NCBI GenBank assembly: GCA_020698575.1 | Contig: CM036244.1 | Span: forward strand, 5,388,359 to 5,452,358 | Source: Bostrychus sinensis | Taxonomy: Eukaryota; Chordata; Actinopteri; Gobiiformes; Eleotridae | DNA: 64,000 bases | Direction of reading: 5' to 3' | Shown: piece by piece, positions 44,001-53,120 of the stretch | How the letters are laid out: every line of letters starts with the position of its first letter | Position numbering within the stretch: the stretch's first letter is position 1 | The notes under the pieces: generated by a model | Databases searched by the model: none | What the model was told of the DNA's origin: nothing | The model's input: the letters and a program-made list of their open reading frames with translations, nothing else | Made by a program: the position numbers and the translations under genes

Positions 44001-46621
44001 CGCATGCTGGACAGTGGACAGTTAAACACAGGGCCATGTCGATGATCTGGGACAGTGAGACCTACAGAGTGTATAACCTGTACCCCTGACCCATACAATG
44101 TCGATGGGACAGTGTTGACCCATAGACTTTATATGTGCACAATATATATACAGCGCTGATGACATAAACCAATGCAAGTTAATGGAGAGAGACTGACCTG
44201 CGGTTTCTGTCTAGGCCTTTAATTTTTACTTAATTTGACATCAACTTGTTAAAGTAGGGTTTGTGGTGATTTTAAGGGGCTATATATGTGTTTCTGTCTT
44301 TTAAAGTAATTTAGGACACCTCTAGATCAGCATGTTATGTTTTGTTGGTCAGAAAACTGATGAAACTCATCATTTGACTCAAGGAGAAACACTCAGTCCC
44401 TGTCCCTTTAAGAGCCCTCCCTCCCTGCTGTCCTGCTGCTGGCATGCCCCTTCAGCGCTCCTCACAATAACACGTCAGTGCAGAAACAGTGTTGAGTGTT
44501 GTCTGCTGCAGCTCGGGGGTGAGTTTGTTTGGTTTCTGCGGGGGAGGTGTGAGCTGTAGCAGTGCTTCCTGAACAGGACAGGACCATGAGGAGGGAGGGG
44601 CGTGGTCAGGGGGAGGGCTGTGAGGTGAGAGGGGCGTGGTCAGGGGGAGGGCTGTGAGGTGAGAGGGGCGTGGTCAGGGGGAGGGCTCTAAGGTGAGAGG
44701 GGCGTGGTCGGGGGGAGGGCTGTGAGGTGAGAGGGGCGTGGTCAGGTGGAGGGCTGTAAGGTGAGAGGGGCGTGGTCGGGGGGAGGGCTGTGAGGTGCGA
44801 GGGGCGGGGTCAGGGGGAGGGCTCTAAGGTGAGAGGGGCGTGGTCAGGTGGAGGGCTGTAAGGTGAGAGGGGCGTGGTCAGGGGGAGGGCTGTGAGGAGG
44901 GAGGGGCGTGGTCAGGGGGAGGGCTGTGAGGTAAGAGGGGCATGGTCAGGTGGAGGGCCGTGAGGTGAGAGGGACATGGTCAGGGGGAGGGCTGAGAGGA
45001 GAGAGGGGCGTGGTCAGGGGGAGGGCTGTGAGGTGAGAGGGGCGTGGTCAGGGGGAGGGCTGAGAGGAGAGAGGGGCGTGGTCAGGGGGAGGGCTGTGAG
45101 GTGAGAGGGGCGTGGTCAGGGGGAGGGCTGTGAGGGGCGGGGTCAGGGGGAGGGCTCTAAGGTGAGAGGGGCGTGGTCAGGTGGAGGGCTGTAAGGTGAG
45201 AGGGGCGTGGTCAGGGGGAGGGCTGTGAGGAGGGAGGGGCGTGGTCAGGGGGAGGGCTGTGAGGTAAGAGGGGCATGGTCAGGTGGAGGGCCGTGAGGAG
45301 AGAGGGGCGTGGTCAGGGGAGGGCTGTGAGGTGAGAGGGGCGTGGTCAGGGGGAGGGCTGTGAGGAGGGAGGGACGTGGTCAGGGGGAGGGCTGTGAGGT
45401 GAGAGGGGCGTGGTCAGGGGAGGGCCATGAGGAGAGAGGGGCGTGGTCAGGGGAGGGCCATGAGGAGAGGGGCGTGGTCAGGGGGAGGACTCTGAGGTGA
45501 GAGGGGCGTGGTCAGGTGGAGGGCTGTGAGGAGGGAGGGGTGTGGTCAGGGGGAGGGCTGTGAGGTGAGAGTAGTGGGGTGGCAGTAGCTCAGTTGGTAG
45601 AGTCGCTTGTTCACTAACCAGAAGGTTGGAGGTTCAAACCCCACTGTTGCATACTGTCATTGTGTCCTTGGGCAAGACACTTAACCCACCTTGCCTCCAG
45701 TGTCTGCGCACACTGCTGTATGAATGTGTGAGTGAATGGGTGAATGGTTCCTTGATGTAAAGCGCTTTGAGTACCCATGAAGGTAGAAAAGCGCTATATA
45801 AATGTGACCATTTAGAGGGGCGTGGTCAGGGGGAGGGCTCTGAGGTGAGAGGGGCGTGGTCAGGTGGAAAAGGCAGACAATGGTAAAATTACACTTTGGC
45901 CTCTTACAAAGTCAATGTAAAAGAACAGAGGATTACTCAAACATGCGTGAATGAAACAAAAACAACTTTTTGACGAGGAAACAACATTGGGCCTATAACT
46001 TGGTAGAAAGATCAGAAAAGTCGATTTTGCATAATATACTCCCCTTAATGATTAATTAAACCTCGGCATAAACTGTGGTCTCTAACTGTTGTGGTCCAAC
46101 ACATTTCTCTAACGCCTGTCCAGCAGAACACACATTCAGAAACCACTTAGCCTGTAGCTTATATGCTAATATATATGCCAATTGCTATATTAAATAAAAC
46201 TTCGAAAATACAATAGTGGATACAATCAGTAATTTCTAACCAGGCTCGAGTGGTGACAGCTGCCAAAACTTATTAATTATTCAGTTTGTGATATTTGATG
46301 GCTAATGCTAATGGCTATAGGAAACATAAATACATTAAACGAGCTACAAAATTTTGAAAAGTGCCTGGCGTAGCTTGGCAGCGACATGACGTTAGCTTCA
46401 GCAGCATATGAAGCGTCTATGTTTTCAATGTCTGTGTGACCCCTGTGTGACCCCTGTGTGACCCCTGACCCGTACCATGTCGATGATCTGCGACAGCGTG
46501 ACCTGCAGAGTGACGTTGATGACGTTGTCGGTGTTGTCGACCGGTCGCAGGGCGCTGGTGTAGTTCACAAACAGATCTCTGAAGAGTTTCTGAGCGAAGC
46601 GGCCTCTGGCTCCGAAACTCT
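39480..46621 (-). CDS. chrna10-like: Nicotinic acetylcholine receptor alpha subunit, alpha9/alpha10 type (5' exon missing)
   Basis: A pentameric ligand-gated cation channel subunit. Exons on the minus strand: 46476-46621, 43746-43900, 43240-43486, 42465-42750, and 39480-41014, the last probably split by a 75-nt intron (40722-40796). All junctions are GT-AG and phases match (1, 0, 2, 0, 1). Visible: LWVRQVW loop-D region, 15-residue Cys loop CSVDVAFFPFDLQHC, vicinal cysteines YGCCSDPYPD that mark alpha subunits, TM1 with NLIIPCMMISF, pore TM2 EKVSLGVTVLLALTVFQLL, TM3 after GKYYIATMTMVTAS, and TM4 MDRAFMWIFFIMVFIM ending GKAI. Motifs such as PADSGEKVSLGVTVLLAL, AESMPPSESVPLIG and ASIAASF point to alpha10 rather than alpha9. 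The TM3-TM4 loop is about 370 residues longer than usual. The signal-peptide exon should lie upstream (above 46621) and was not found. Confidence 0.92.
40722..40796 (-). other. Candidate 75-nt intron, in frame
   Basis: Donor GAG|GTAAGAACC and acceptor CTTTCTAAACAG|GAAG, preceded by a pyrimidine-rich TTTCTTACTATTTCC tract. 75 nt is near the minimum for teleost introns and is a multiple of three without a stop, so retention would simply insert 25 residues. The encoded segment (including LFLTISCFVLS) is hydrophobic, unlike its charged neighbours, which supports it being intron. Confidence 0.6.
41041..42285 (-). repeat. 30-bp minisatellite in the nAChR last intron, about 41 copies
   Basis: The plus-strand unit is GATCTCTGACAGACGAGTGA plus CCAAACCTAC, with point variants but no indels. 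It fills nearly the whole 1450-bp intron between TM2 and TM3 exons and stops 26 bp short of the acceptor. Because 30 is divisible by three, frames stay open on both strands. One minus-strand frame runs straight into the TM3 exon. The transcribed strand carries TCTGTCAG and GTAGGT in each unit. Confidence 0.96.
42465..42750 (-). CDS. nAChR exon 5 (loop C, TM1, TM2)
   Basis: 286 bp. Begins VLGMPAQKNVILYGCC and ends SVPLIG, with the last codon split after one base. Acceptor CTGTCTCTCAG|GTGCTG; donor CTCATAG|GTGAGA. Confidence 0.93.
42766..43060 (-). repeat. 11-bp GGGCTAAACCA array with copied exon-5 acceptor
   Basis: In the intron before exon 5. CTAAACCAGGG/A units of the dispersed 11-bp family alternate with copies of the exon-5 acceptor region (CAGCACCTGAGAGACAGGGG) at 42814-42833 and a diverged copy at 42982. 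Confidence 0.9.
43240..43486 (-). CDS. nAChR exon 4 (Cys loop)
   Basis: 247 bp. Begins ADDEFSSSMETNVVLR, includes the ligand-site strand TWDQPAI, the Cys loop and FGSWTHNGNQ, and ends NVEWQ. Acceptor TTCTCCAG|CGCTGA; donor GGCAG|GTGGGA. Confidence 0.93.
43539..43571 (-). repeat. 33-bp duplicate of the exon-4 acceptor and 5' edge
   Basis: Identical over 33 bases to 43462-43494, 77 bp upstream of the real exon in transcription order. It includes TCTCCAG and the first eight codons of exon 4 (ADDEFSSS), then CCG TAG: an in-frame stop if used. Confidence 0.93.
43746..43900 (-). CDS. nAChR exon 3
   Basis: 155 bp, equal to the sum of the ancestral 45- and 110-bp nAChR exons fused as in alpha9/alpha10 genes. 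Encodes DERNQILTLYLWVRQVWMDS, FLTWTKEDYDGLDTIWIPSR and YVWKPDIVLYN. Acceptor GTTCCAG|GACGAG; donor AACAG|GTGGGG. Confidence 0.93.
44033..44114 (-). pseudogene. Two decayed copies of the exon-2 donor edge
   Basis: 44034-44073 matches the 3' end of exon 2 (46475-46514) at about 35 of 40 bases, still reading SLSQIIDM, but the GT donor is now GC and a stop lies upstream. 44082-44114 matches the exon-2/intron junction (46461-46498) with a 6-bp gap. Both lie in the exon 2-3 intron. Confidence 0.75.
44115..44588. other. nAChR intron sequence, nothing recognised
   Basis: Within the 2575-bp intron between exons 2 and 3. No other feature supported. Confidence 0.5.
44589..45870 (+). repeat. 35-bp minisatellite in nAChR intron, about 29 copies
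   Basis: The unit contains GGGGCGTGGTCAGGGGGAGG and GCTGTGAGGTGAGAG. Variants include GCTCTAAGG, GTGGAGGG, GAGGAGGGA and GGGACATGG. A SINE at 45576-45813 splits the array near its end. Confidence 0.95.
45576..45813 (+). mobile_element. tRNA-derived SINE inserted in the minisatellite
   Basis: The head has TAGCTCAGTTGGTAGAGTCG (A box) and GGTTCAAACCC (B box), as in a tRNA gene, followed by TTGGGCAAGACACTTAACCC. The tail has GTAAAGCGCTTTGAGTACC and AAAAGCGCTATATAAATGTG, the end shared by many fish SINEs and their partner LINEs. The 35-bp array resumes immediately after, so insertion postdates array formation. Confidence 0.85.
45871..46475. other. nAChR intron sequence
   Basis: AT-rich with a short GTGTGACCCCT tandem repeat (46434-46467) next to the exon-2 donor. 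Nothing else recognised. Confidence 0.5.
46476..46621 (-). CDS. nAChR exon 2 (N-terminal helix and beta strands)
   Basis: 146 bp, the usual length of this nAChR exon. It encodes SFGARGRFAQKLFRDLFVNY, TSALRPVDNTDNVINVTLQV and TLSQIIDM. Acceptor TTTCAG before 46621; donor ATG|GTACGG after 46476. It starts with two bases finishing a split codon. An N-glycosylation site NVT is present. Confidence 0.93.
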
Positions 46622-47763
46622 CTGAAACACACCAACAACCAGGACTTTATAGGACTTTGCATAACTTTCATGTTATGTTTCTTTCTTTTTTTTTTTTATA
46701 CGATCATAAATGACAATTTTTTATTATTAGTTTATGTGACTATAAACGAGTCTGTAAAGCTTTAAAATTATGTTTTTTTATTTGATACGAATATGAACGA
46801 CTTTAGAAAATGTAAAGATTTTGTTTTTAGTTTACATGATCATAAATGACTCTGCTAAGTCATGAAATGATGCTTTTTATTTATTTATTTTCATACAATC
46901 ATAAACGACTAAGTTTTGTAATTGTGCCTTTTGTTTTAGATCTGTCTGGGGGAGGGAGGTGAACATTGAGAGTGGCTGTGTTTGGAACTGTTCTTATTTT
47001 ATTTGCTCTGCTGTTATGTTATTTTGAATTTAAGTTTAGGACCCCCAAGAAAACGAGACGGTTCATCTCAAGGGGCTATTCCTCCTAATAATAATAAAGA
47101 ATAAAAAATAAAGGTATCTGTGGCTAAAATACTCCTCCTCCTACAGACACCTGTGATAAACAGACACCACCATATTCTAAAATACTACTACTGTGGAAGT
47201 TCAGAGCCTCTGCTTTATTCAACTTCCAACCAACAAGTAGACAGAAAACATATTCGCGGTCCCCAAGAGAACTTTCCTCGCTCCCTTGGACCTCACTTCC
47301 CATGGCCCCTACTCCAGATTAAACGCTCATATTCTGTGTGAGACAAGTCTTAACCCCGCAGCTCCCTCTGTTGCAAATATGCAGCATATAATTCAAAGGT
47401 CATGGCAAAAAAGTAGGAGTCTTTTTTTAAAATGTATTAACTAATTCATGAATGCTGCTTACCAAACATATTGACAAATTTTTGTTCTTACCCATCCCTG
47501 TTGACTAAAATTAAGCACGGATGATTTTTTTCCAACAAATATTTCTGTCTACGGGGTTAACATGTGACTGTAACAGACGGCAACTCTTCAGTGATTTGTA
47601 CAAACAACAGGACTCAGTTTCAGTCTCATCCATCAGCGTCTGGTCCCCTCTGCAGTTTACACAGCACTGAGGGCGAGGAGCTAATATTTACAATGATACT
47701 GGCCTTAGTGTGATATCACATGTGTTTTCACACAGAGCACTGAACATGTGAGTACCACAAAAC
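46622..47763. other. Probable first intron of the nAChR gene, nothing recognised
   Basis: No signal-peptide exon could be recognised here or further upstream. AT-rich. ATAATAATAAAGAATAAAAA near 47090. Confidence 0.45.
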
Positions 47764-48213
47764 TAGGGCTGCACGATACGGAGAAAACCTGCGATATTCC
47801 ATAACTATGTTGACAATTGTGAAAACAATATTATTGTGATATTTAAAAACAGAGCCTACTTTTGGAACATAGTAAGTTAAATTCACTACATTTCACAAAA
47901 ATGTAAGTTCTTGTATTTACAAGTCAAAACAGCCACAAAATCAAAACTTAACACAGACTAAACCAGGAATAAAACAAGGCTAAGCTGTGACTAAATTAAT
48001 TAAATTACCACTAAAACTGGACTTTTTAAACATTTTTATTTAGTCACAACACATGTTCTTTTAAGGCTCTGGTGGAAAATGATTCTTCAGTGTAAATCTC
48101 TGTCAGATGGAAGACCACAGCATTATTGTGATATATTTAGATTCTTGTGATACAGATATTGCGTTTGCTGATATTGCGATAACAATCATTTTGCGATATA
48201 TTGTGCAGCCCTA
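47764..48213. mobile_element. hAT-type MITE with TAGGGCTGCACGATA ends
   Basis: Inverted ends TAGGGCTGCACGATA and TATTGTGCAGCCCTA with flanks CACAAAAC (47756-47763) and CCCAAAAC (48214-48221), 7/8 matching as for an hAT 8-bp duplication. 450 bp, no coding sequence. Confidence 0.85.
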
Positions 48214-48943
48214 CCCAAAACAGCAGCAGACTCTGTACAAACTTTATGTGAACATCATAAGTGTATAAAATTACAGTAGATGTAGTAGATAATTTGTAAA
48301 AATAAAAACGTTTTACATGTGTAAATAAAATTAAATAAAATGAAACATACCAGTGACAGAGATAAAAACACATACATCAGCGTCTGCCTCCCTATAAAAC
48401 CAAAACAGCACCATAAAATGGCTGTTCCATAGTTGTAACCACGTTGTGCTCTAAGCACCAGTTAGCTAACTGAAAGAAATATCAGTCTGAATAAAAAAGT
48501 ACGAAACTCAAAATTAGCTAACAAACAAACATAAAAATAGGACCATAACATCCCAAAATATTTTCTTATCAACATATATTTGAGTGAAAATGAAAACAAC
48601 ACGTTAAATATGTTAAATAAAATATTGCGTTCACCAAGACGTAACTTAGCCTCTGCAGTTTACACAGCTAAAAGTTTCTCAGACAGGCCAGAGAGGTAAG
48701 GAATGACTATGTTGCTCCTTTTTGGCTCTTAGGGTTAGGGTTCTTTCCTGTCCTGTTTCCTTGTCTTTAGCCAACACAACATCCCGGTTTATTTCAAGCC
48801 TGTTAATCCTCTCAGACAAAAACTGGTTCACCCCAAGGACAAACGTCCCAGTTACAAACAGAGCAACGTTGTGTTCTCCATCCACTGCAGTGAGAACTGT
48901 AATGAACAGCACAGAGAGAAACCAAACAACCTCTGCACCAGCG
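48214..48943. other. Non-coding; unrecognised open frames
   Basis: A 77-codon minus-strand frame (48679-48912) contains TGTFVLGVNQFLSERINRLE, which resembles no family I can name. Left uncalled. Confidence 0.4.
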
Positions 48944-49095
48944 GTTATACCGACACCACAGGGTTATACCGACACCGCAGGGTTATACCGACACCGCGGG
49001 GTTATACCGACACCGCAGGGTTATACCGACACCGAGGGGTTATACCGACACCGCAGGGTTATACCGACACCGCGGGGTTATACCGACACCACATG
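48944..49095 (+). repeat. 19-bp minisatellite, eight copies
   Basis: Units GGTTATACCGACACCGCAG with GGG, GAG and ACA variants at the end. Confidence 0.94.
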
Positions 49096-49631
49096 GCCAA
49101 CTCCAGTGGACCAGAGTCTGCAGGACACCTCCCCCTGAAGGACACAGACCACTGCTTTGAGGACAGTGAGGTCTGAATCTTAGCCAGAGAGAAAGGACGT
49201 CTGAGCGAGGAGTGAAAGATGCAATCTTTGTCAAAAAAGATAAACCTTCTTTAAACAGAAACAGTGTTCTCAGATCCAACCTTCCTTCTGTCTACAACAG
49301 TCTCCTGAAACCCAAACAAAACAAACCAGTTTCACTCAGGTCATTTACATCTGAAGGAGCTGAGGCTGGGGAGGGTTAACCACTCTGCCACTCACTCCAG
49401 CTGAGGACAGAGGACTCCTAATGACCCGAAACCACTCAGGCTCTTCACAGTCTCCTGAACCAATAGAAGTTAGTTTCAGGTCTAACTCCTCCTTCCTAGC
49501 AGCAGATAAAGCAGCTCTCACCAGTTCAGCTTCAGAACTGAGAAAACCTCTCGGATCAGAGGAGAAACATCTTCAACTTTAAAAGTCCAATCCAGATGAC
49601 TGCTTTTTTTTTTTTTTTTTTACTTTTTGTT
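49096..49631. other. Non-coding, nothing recognised
   Basis: No gene. T18-20 run at 49604-49621. Confidence 0.5.
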
Positions 49632-50010
49632 GCGATACAAACACTAATGTGTCCATCTCCAAATTTATACCTCTGTGTACCATATATGGGGAAAATGGCG
49701 CCACCTAAAAAACAATAAAAACAAAAATTCCAATCCCTCACTATCGTGAATCCATGAAATACTTGATAAAAATGTAAAATTATATTGCAGTGACAGTGTA
49801 GAATAAAAATGTTTTAATGGGAGTCAATGGCACAAAAAATGTCTTAGGGGTAAAAGTGGGACTGTTTTTTTAGACACATTTTTAAAAAATCCTGAAATCT
49901 GAAAATTCAGCCAAAAATACACAACTGAGGCAAAATCTATGCCATTTGAATCAACACAAGTTATCCTCAAAAAAAAAAAACAGCTGCAAAACATAAAAAA
50001 ATGGGCTTTT
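49632..50010 (+). repeat. Dispersed repeat, partial copy
   Basis: About 380 bp closely matches 62936-63310 in the same orientation: ACAAACACTAATGTG, CCATATATGGGG, TTCCAATCCCTCACT, GAATCCATGAAATACTTGAT, GGGAGTCAATGGCACAAAAA. The element ends seen around the other copy are missing here. Confidence 0.85.
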
Positions 50011-50664
50011 GGAGAGTTAAAAAATCATTTTTCAGATTTCAGTCATATGTCATTTAATTTTAAAGCTGACATGAACCAAAATAAAATAAAATAAAAATAT
50101 TCGTAGATGCGTTGTTTTTTATGGAAGCACTGAACTGCCAGAGTGAAAAAAAAAATATTGCTAGCATTTCTTGTTAATACAAGAAAGTTTCACATGACAA
50201 GCTCTTTTCTCGTTAAAATGTGATAATCTTACATTAAAACGAGAAATTCTACTATTGTTTTAGTTCACTGTGTCAGTTCAGCGCTTCTGTAGTTTAATGT
50301 TGACTAAAGTTTCCCACCTCTGTTCAAATCTGCTGCTTCAGCCAATCAGCTCCAAGTATTCCACTGAAAGTCCCGCCCCTTTACAAACATTTTCAGCCTG
50401 AGGCTTCCCAGACCGATGTAATACTTTTGGCAGGATAATAAACATTCACAGTGAAGTCCCATTACAGAGCCTCAGATATGAGTCTGATTTAGGAGAACAA
50501 CAGGCCCAGGTCACAAATGATCTGCTGTGAGACTGAGCGTCGTCTGAAAAAATGCCTCTGCAAACTTCACAGAAACACAAATTACTTTTGAAAGAGTTTT
50601 CCTTGTGCACAGTAAAACTTTTACTACATCTATGTCGTGTCCTTGTAGCAACAAATCATGTAAC
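50011..50664. other. Non-coding; MITE-like AAGAAA/CTTGT region
   Basis: CAAGAAAGTTTCACATGACA and TTTTCTCGTTAAAATGTG (50180-50225) resemble a widespread fish MITE. No ends found. No gene. Confidence 0.4.
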
Positions 50665-52275
50665 ACCTGCCAATAACGTCATCATTTTGGCAATTTTAAT
50701 GTAATAAAGCCAATAACGTCATCATTTAGGCAGTTTTAATGTAATAAAGCCAATAACGTCATCATTTTGGCAATTTTAATGTAATAAAGCCAATAATGTC
50801 ATCATTTAGGCAGTTTTAATGTAATAAAGCCAATAACGTCATCATTTTGGCAATTTTAATGTAATAAAGCCAATAATGTCATCATTTTGGCAATTTTAAT
50901 GTAATAAAGCCAATAACGTCATCATTTTGGCAATTTTAATGTAATAAAGCCAATAACGTCATCATTTAGGCAGTTTTAATGTAATAAAGCCAATAACGTC
51001 ATCATTTTGGCAATTTTAATGTAATAAAGCCAATAATGTCATCATTTAGGCAGTTTTAATGTAATAAAGCCAATAACGTCATCATTTTGGCAATTTTAAT
51101 GTAATAAAGCCAATAATGTCATCATTTTGGCAATTTTAATGTAATAAAGCCAATAACGTCATCATTTTGGCAATTTTAATGTAATAAAGCCAATAACGTC
51201 ATCATTTAGGCAGTTTTAATGTAATAAAGCCAATAACGTCATCATTTTGGCAATTTTAATGTAATAAAGCCAATAATGTCATCATTTAGGCAGTTTTAAC
51301 GTAATAAAGCCAATAACGTCATCATTTTGGCAATTTTAATGTAATAAAGCCAATAATGTCATCATTTTGGCAATTTTAATGTAATAAAGCCAATAACGTC
51401 ATCATTTAGGCAGTTTTAATGTAATAAAGCCAATAACGTCATCATTTTGGCAATTTTAATGTAATAAAGCCAATAATGTCATCATTTTGGCAATTTTAAT
51501 GTAATAAAGCCAATAACGTCATCATTTAGGCAGTTTTAATGTAATAAAGCCAATAACGTCATCATTTTGGCAATTTTAATGTAATAAAGCCAATAACGTC
51601 ATAATTTTGGCAATTTTAATGTAATAAAGCCAATAACGTCAACATTTTGGCAATTTTAATGTAATAAAGCCAATAATGTCATCATTTAGGCAGTTTTAAT
51701 GTAATAAAGCCAATAACGTCATCATTTTGGCAATTTTAATGTAATAAAGCCAATAATGTCATCATTTAGGCAGTTTTAATGTAATAAAGCCAATAACGCC
51801 ATCATTTTGGCAATTTTAATGTAATAAAGCCAATAACGTCATCATTTAGGCAGTTTTAATGTAATAAAGCCAATAACGTCATCATTTTGGCAATTTTAAT
51901 GTAATAAAGCCAATAACGTCATCATTTTGGCAATTTTAATGTAATAAAGCCAATAACGTCATCATTTAGGCAGTTTTAATGTAATAAAGCCAATAACGTC
52001 ATCATTTTGGCAATTTTAATGTAATAAAGCCAATAACGTCATCATTTTGGCAATTTTAATGTAATAAAGCCAATAACGTCATCATTTTGGCAATTTTAAT
52101 GTAATAAAGCCAATAACGTCATCATTTAGGCAATTTTAATGTAATAAAGCCAACAACGTCATCATTTTGGCAATTTTAATGTAATAAAGCCAATAACGTC
52201 ATCATTTTGGCAATTTTAATGTAATAAAGCCAATAACGTCAACATTTTGGCAATTTTAATGTAATAAAGCCAATA
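50665..52275 (+). repeat. 40-bp satellite, 40 copies, with higher-order structure
   Basis: The unit is GTAATAAAGCCAATAACGTC plus ATCATTTTGGCAATTTTAAT. Forty units run with no insertion or deletion. Two linked variable sites (AACGTC/AATGTC and TTTTGGCAA/TTTAGGCAG) define four unit types. Types run A-B-A-C-A-D three times from 50661 to 51380, a 240-bp higher-order repeat, then become irregular. Every unit carries AATAAA, CCAAT and, on the minus strand, TGACGTTA or TGACATTA. Confidence 0.96.
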
Positions 52276-52696
52276 ACATAATAACTTACAAATAATGTAA
52301 TAAAATGTTTGAGCCAAAAACAAGGCAACATCCAACAGAGACAGTGACAAAACCTAAAAAGTCCATCTGTTTTTGTTATGACTTAGATCAGAGCTTGGAT
52401 GAGTTTCGCAGACAAACCTAAACAAATTAATAATATTCTAATAAAAACATTTTCTACAAGAAATAATTCTCAAACAATCATACAATCATAATTAACTCTG
52501 CCATCACTGAACATCACTGTTTCTGATGAGCAAACTGAAAAAAAAAAAAAAAGTTATTAAAAACAAAAAGAAAACATCTTCCTAGAAACGCATTACATTA
52601 CAGGCTGCAGTTATCACATTTACATAGGATTTCTTTAATGTAATAACTTATTATATTATTGGCAAAATTTGATTATAATATTACCTCAAAAACTTT
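52276..52696. other. Non-coding, AT-rich
   Basis: Flank of the satellite. No gene recognised. Confidence 0.5.
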
Positions 52697-52744
52697 ATTA
52701 CATTATTGGCTTTATTACATTTAAAATTGCCAAAATTATGACAT
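52697..52744 (-). repeat. Inverted single copy of the 40-bp satellite unit
   Basis: TTGGCTTTATTACATTTAAA, ATTGCCAAAATTATGACATT is the reverse complement of a satellite unit with small changes. A related plus-strand sequence lies at 63826-63870. Confidence 0.85.
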
Positions 52745-52759
52745 TATCATCCATTATAT

Positions 52760-52862
52760 TGTTTTATGATGTTATATATTGTTATATATTGTTTTATGAT
52801 GTTATATATTGTTTTATGATGTTATATATTGTTATATATTGTTTTATGATGTTATATATTGT
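52760..52862 (+). repeat. AT-rich tandem repeat (TTTTATGATGTTATATATTG)
   Basis: Irregular 22-37 bp units built from TTTTATGATGTTATATATTG and TTATATATTG. Confidence 0.92.
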
Positions 52863-53120
52863 GTATGTGAGGCAGGTCCACAGTGGGACAGTGTTGTCTC
52901 CCACTGAGCTCGGTTTTAAAGACAGCTCTGGAGGACATGAAGTGTCCTCTGAGGGTCAGACAGAGACCTGTGTGTCTCTGGAGCGCTGCCTGGATCCAGG
53001 GGGCGCTGCTGTGCCTCGGTCCTGGAGCTGTCCCAGTTCTTCTTCTGCTTTTGGAGTGAAATATAATCCTGCAGCAGCCATGTCTGTATAAGGACATGTC
53101 CTTCACACAAGGATTCCTCA

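Noticed and set aside
45586..45660. Possible tRNA gene
   Set aside because: A and B boxes are present, but the sequence continues as a SINE body and tail and no proper acceptor stem is seen.
48679..48912. 77-codon minus-strand frame as the missing nAChR first exon or a separate gene
   Set aside because: It has no signal peptide with a suitable phase-1 donor and no recognised domain.
50665..52275. CRISPR-like regular repeats
   Set aside because: Units are contiguous with no spacers, and the genome is eukaryotic.
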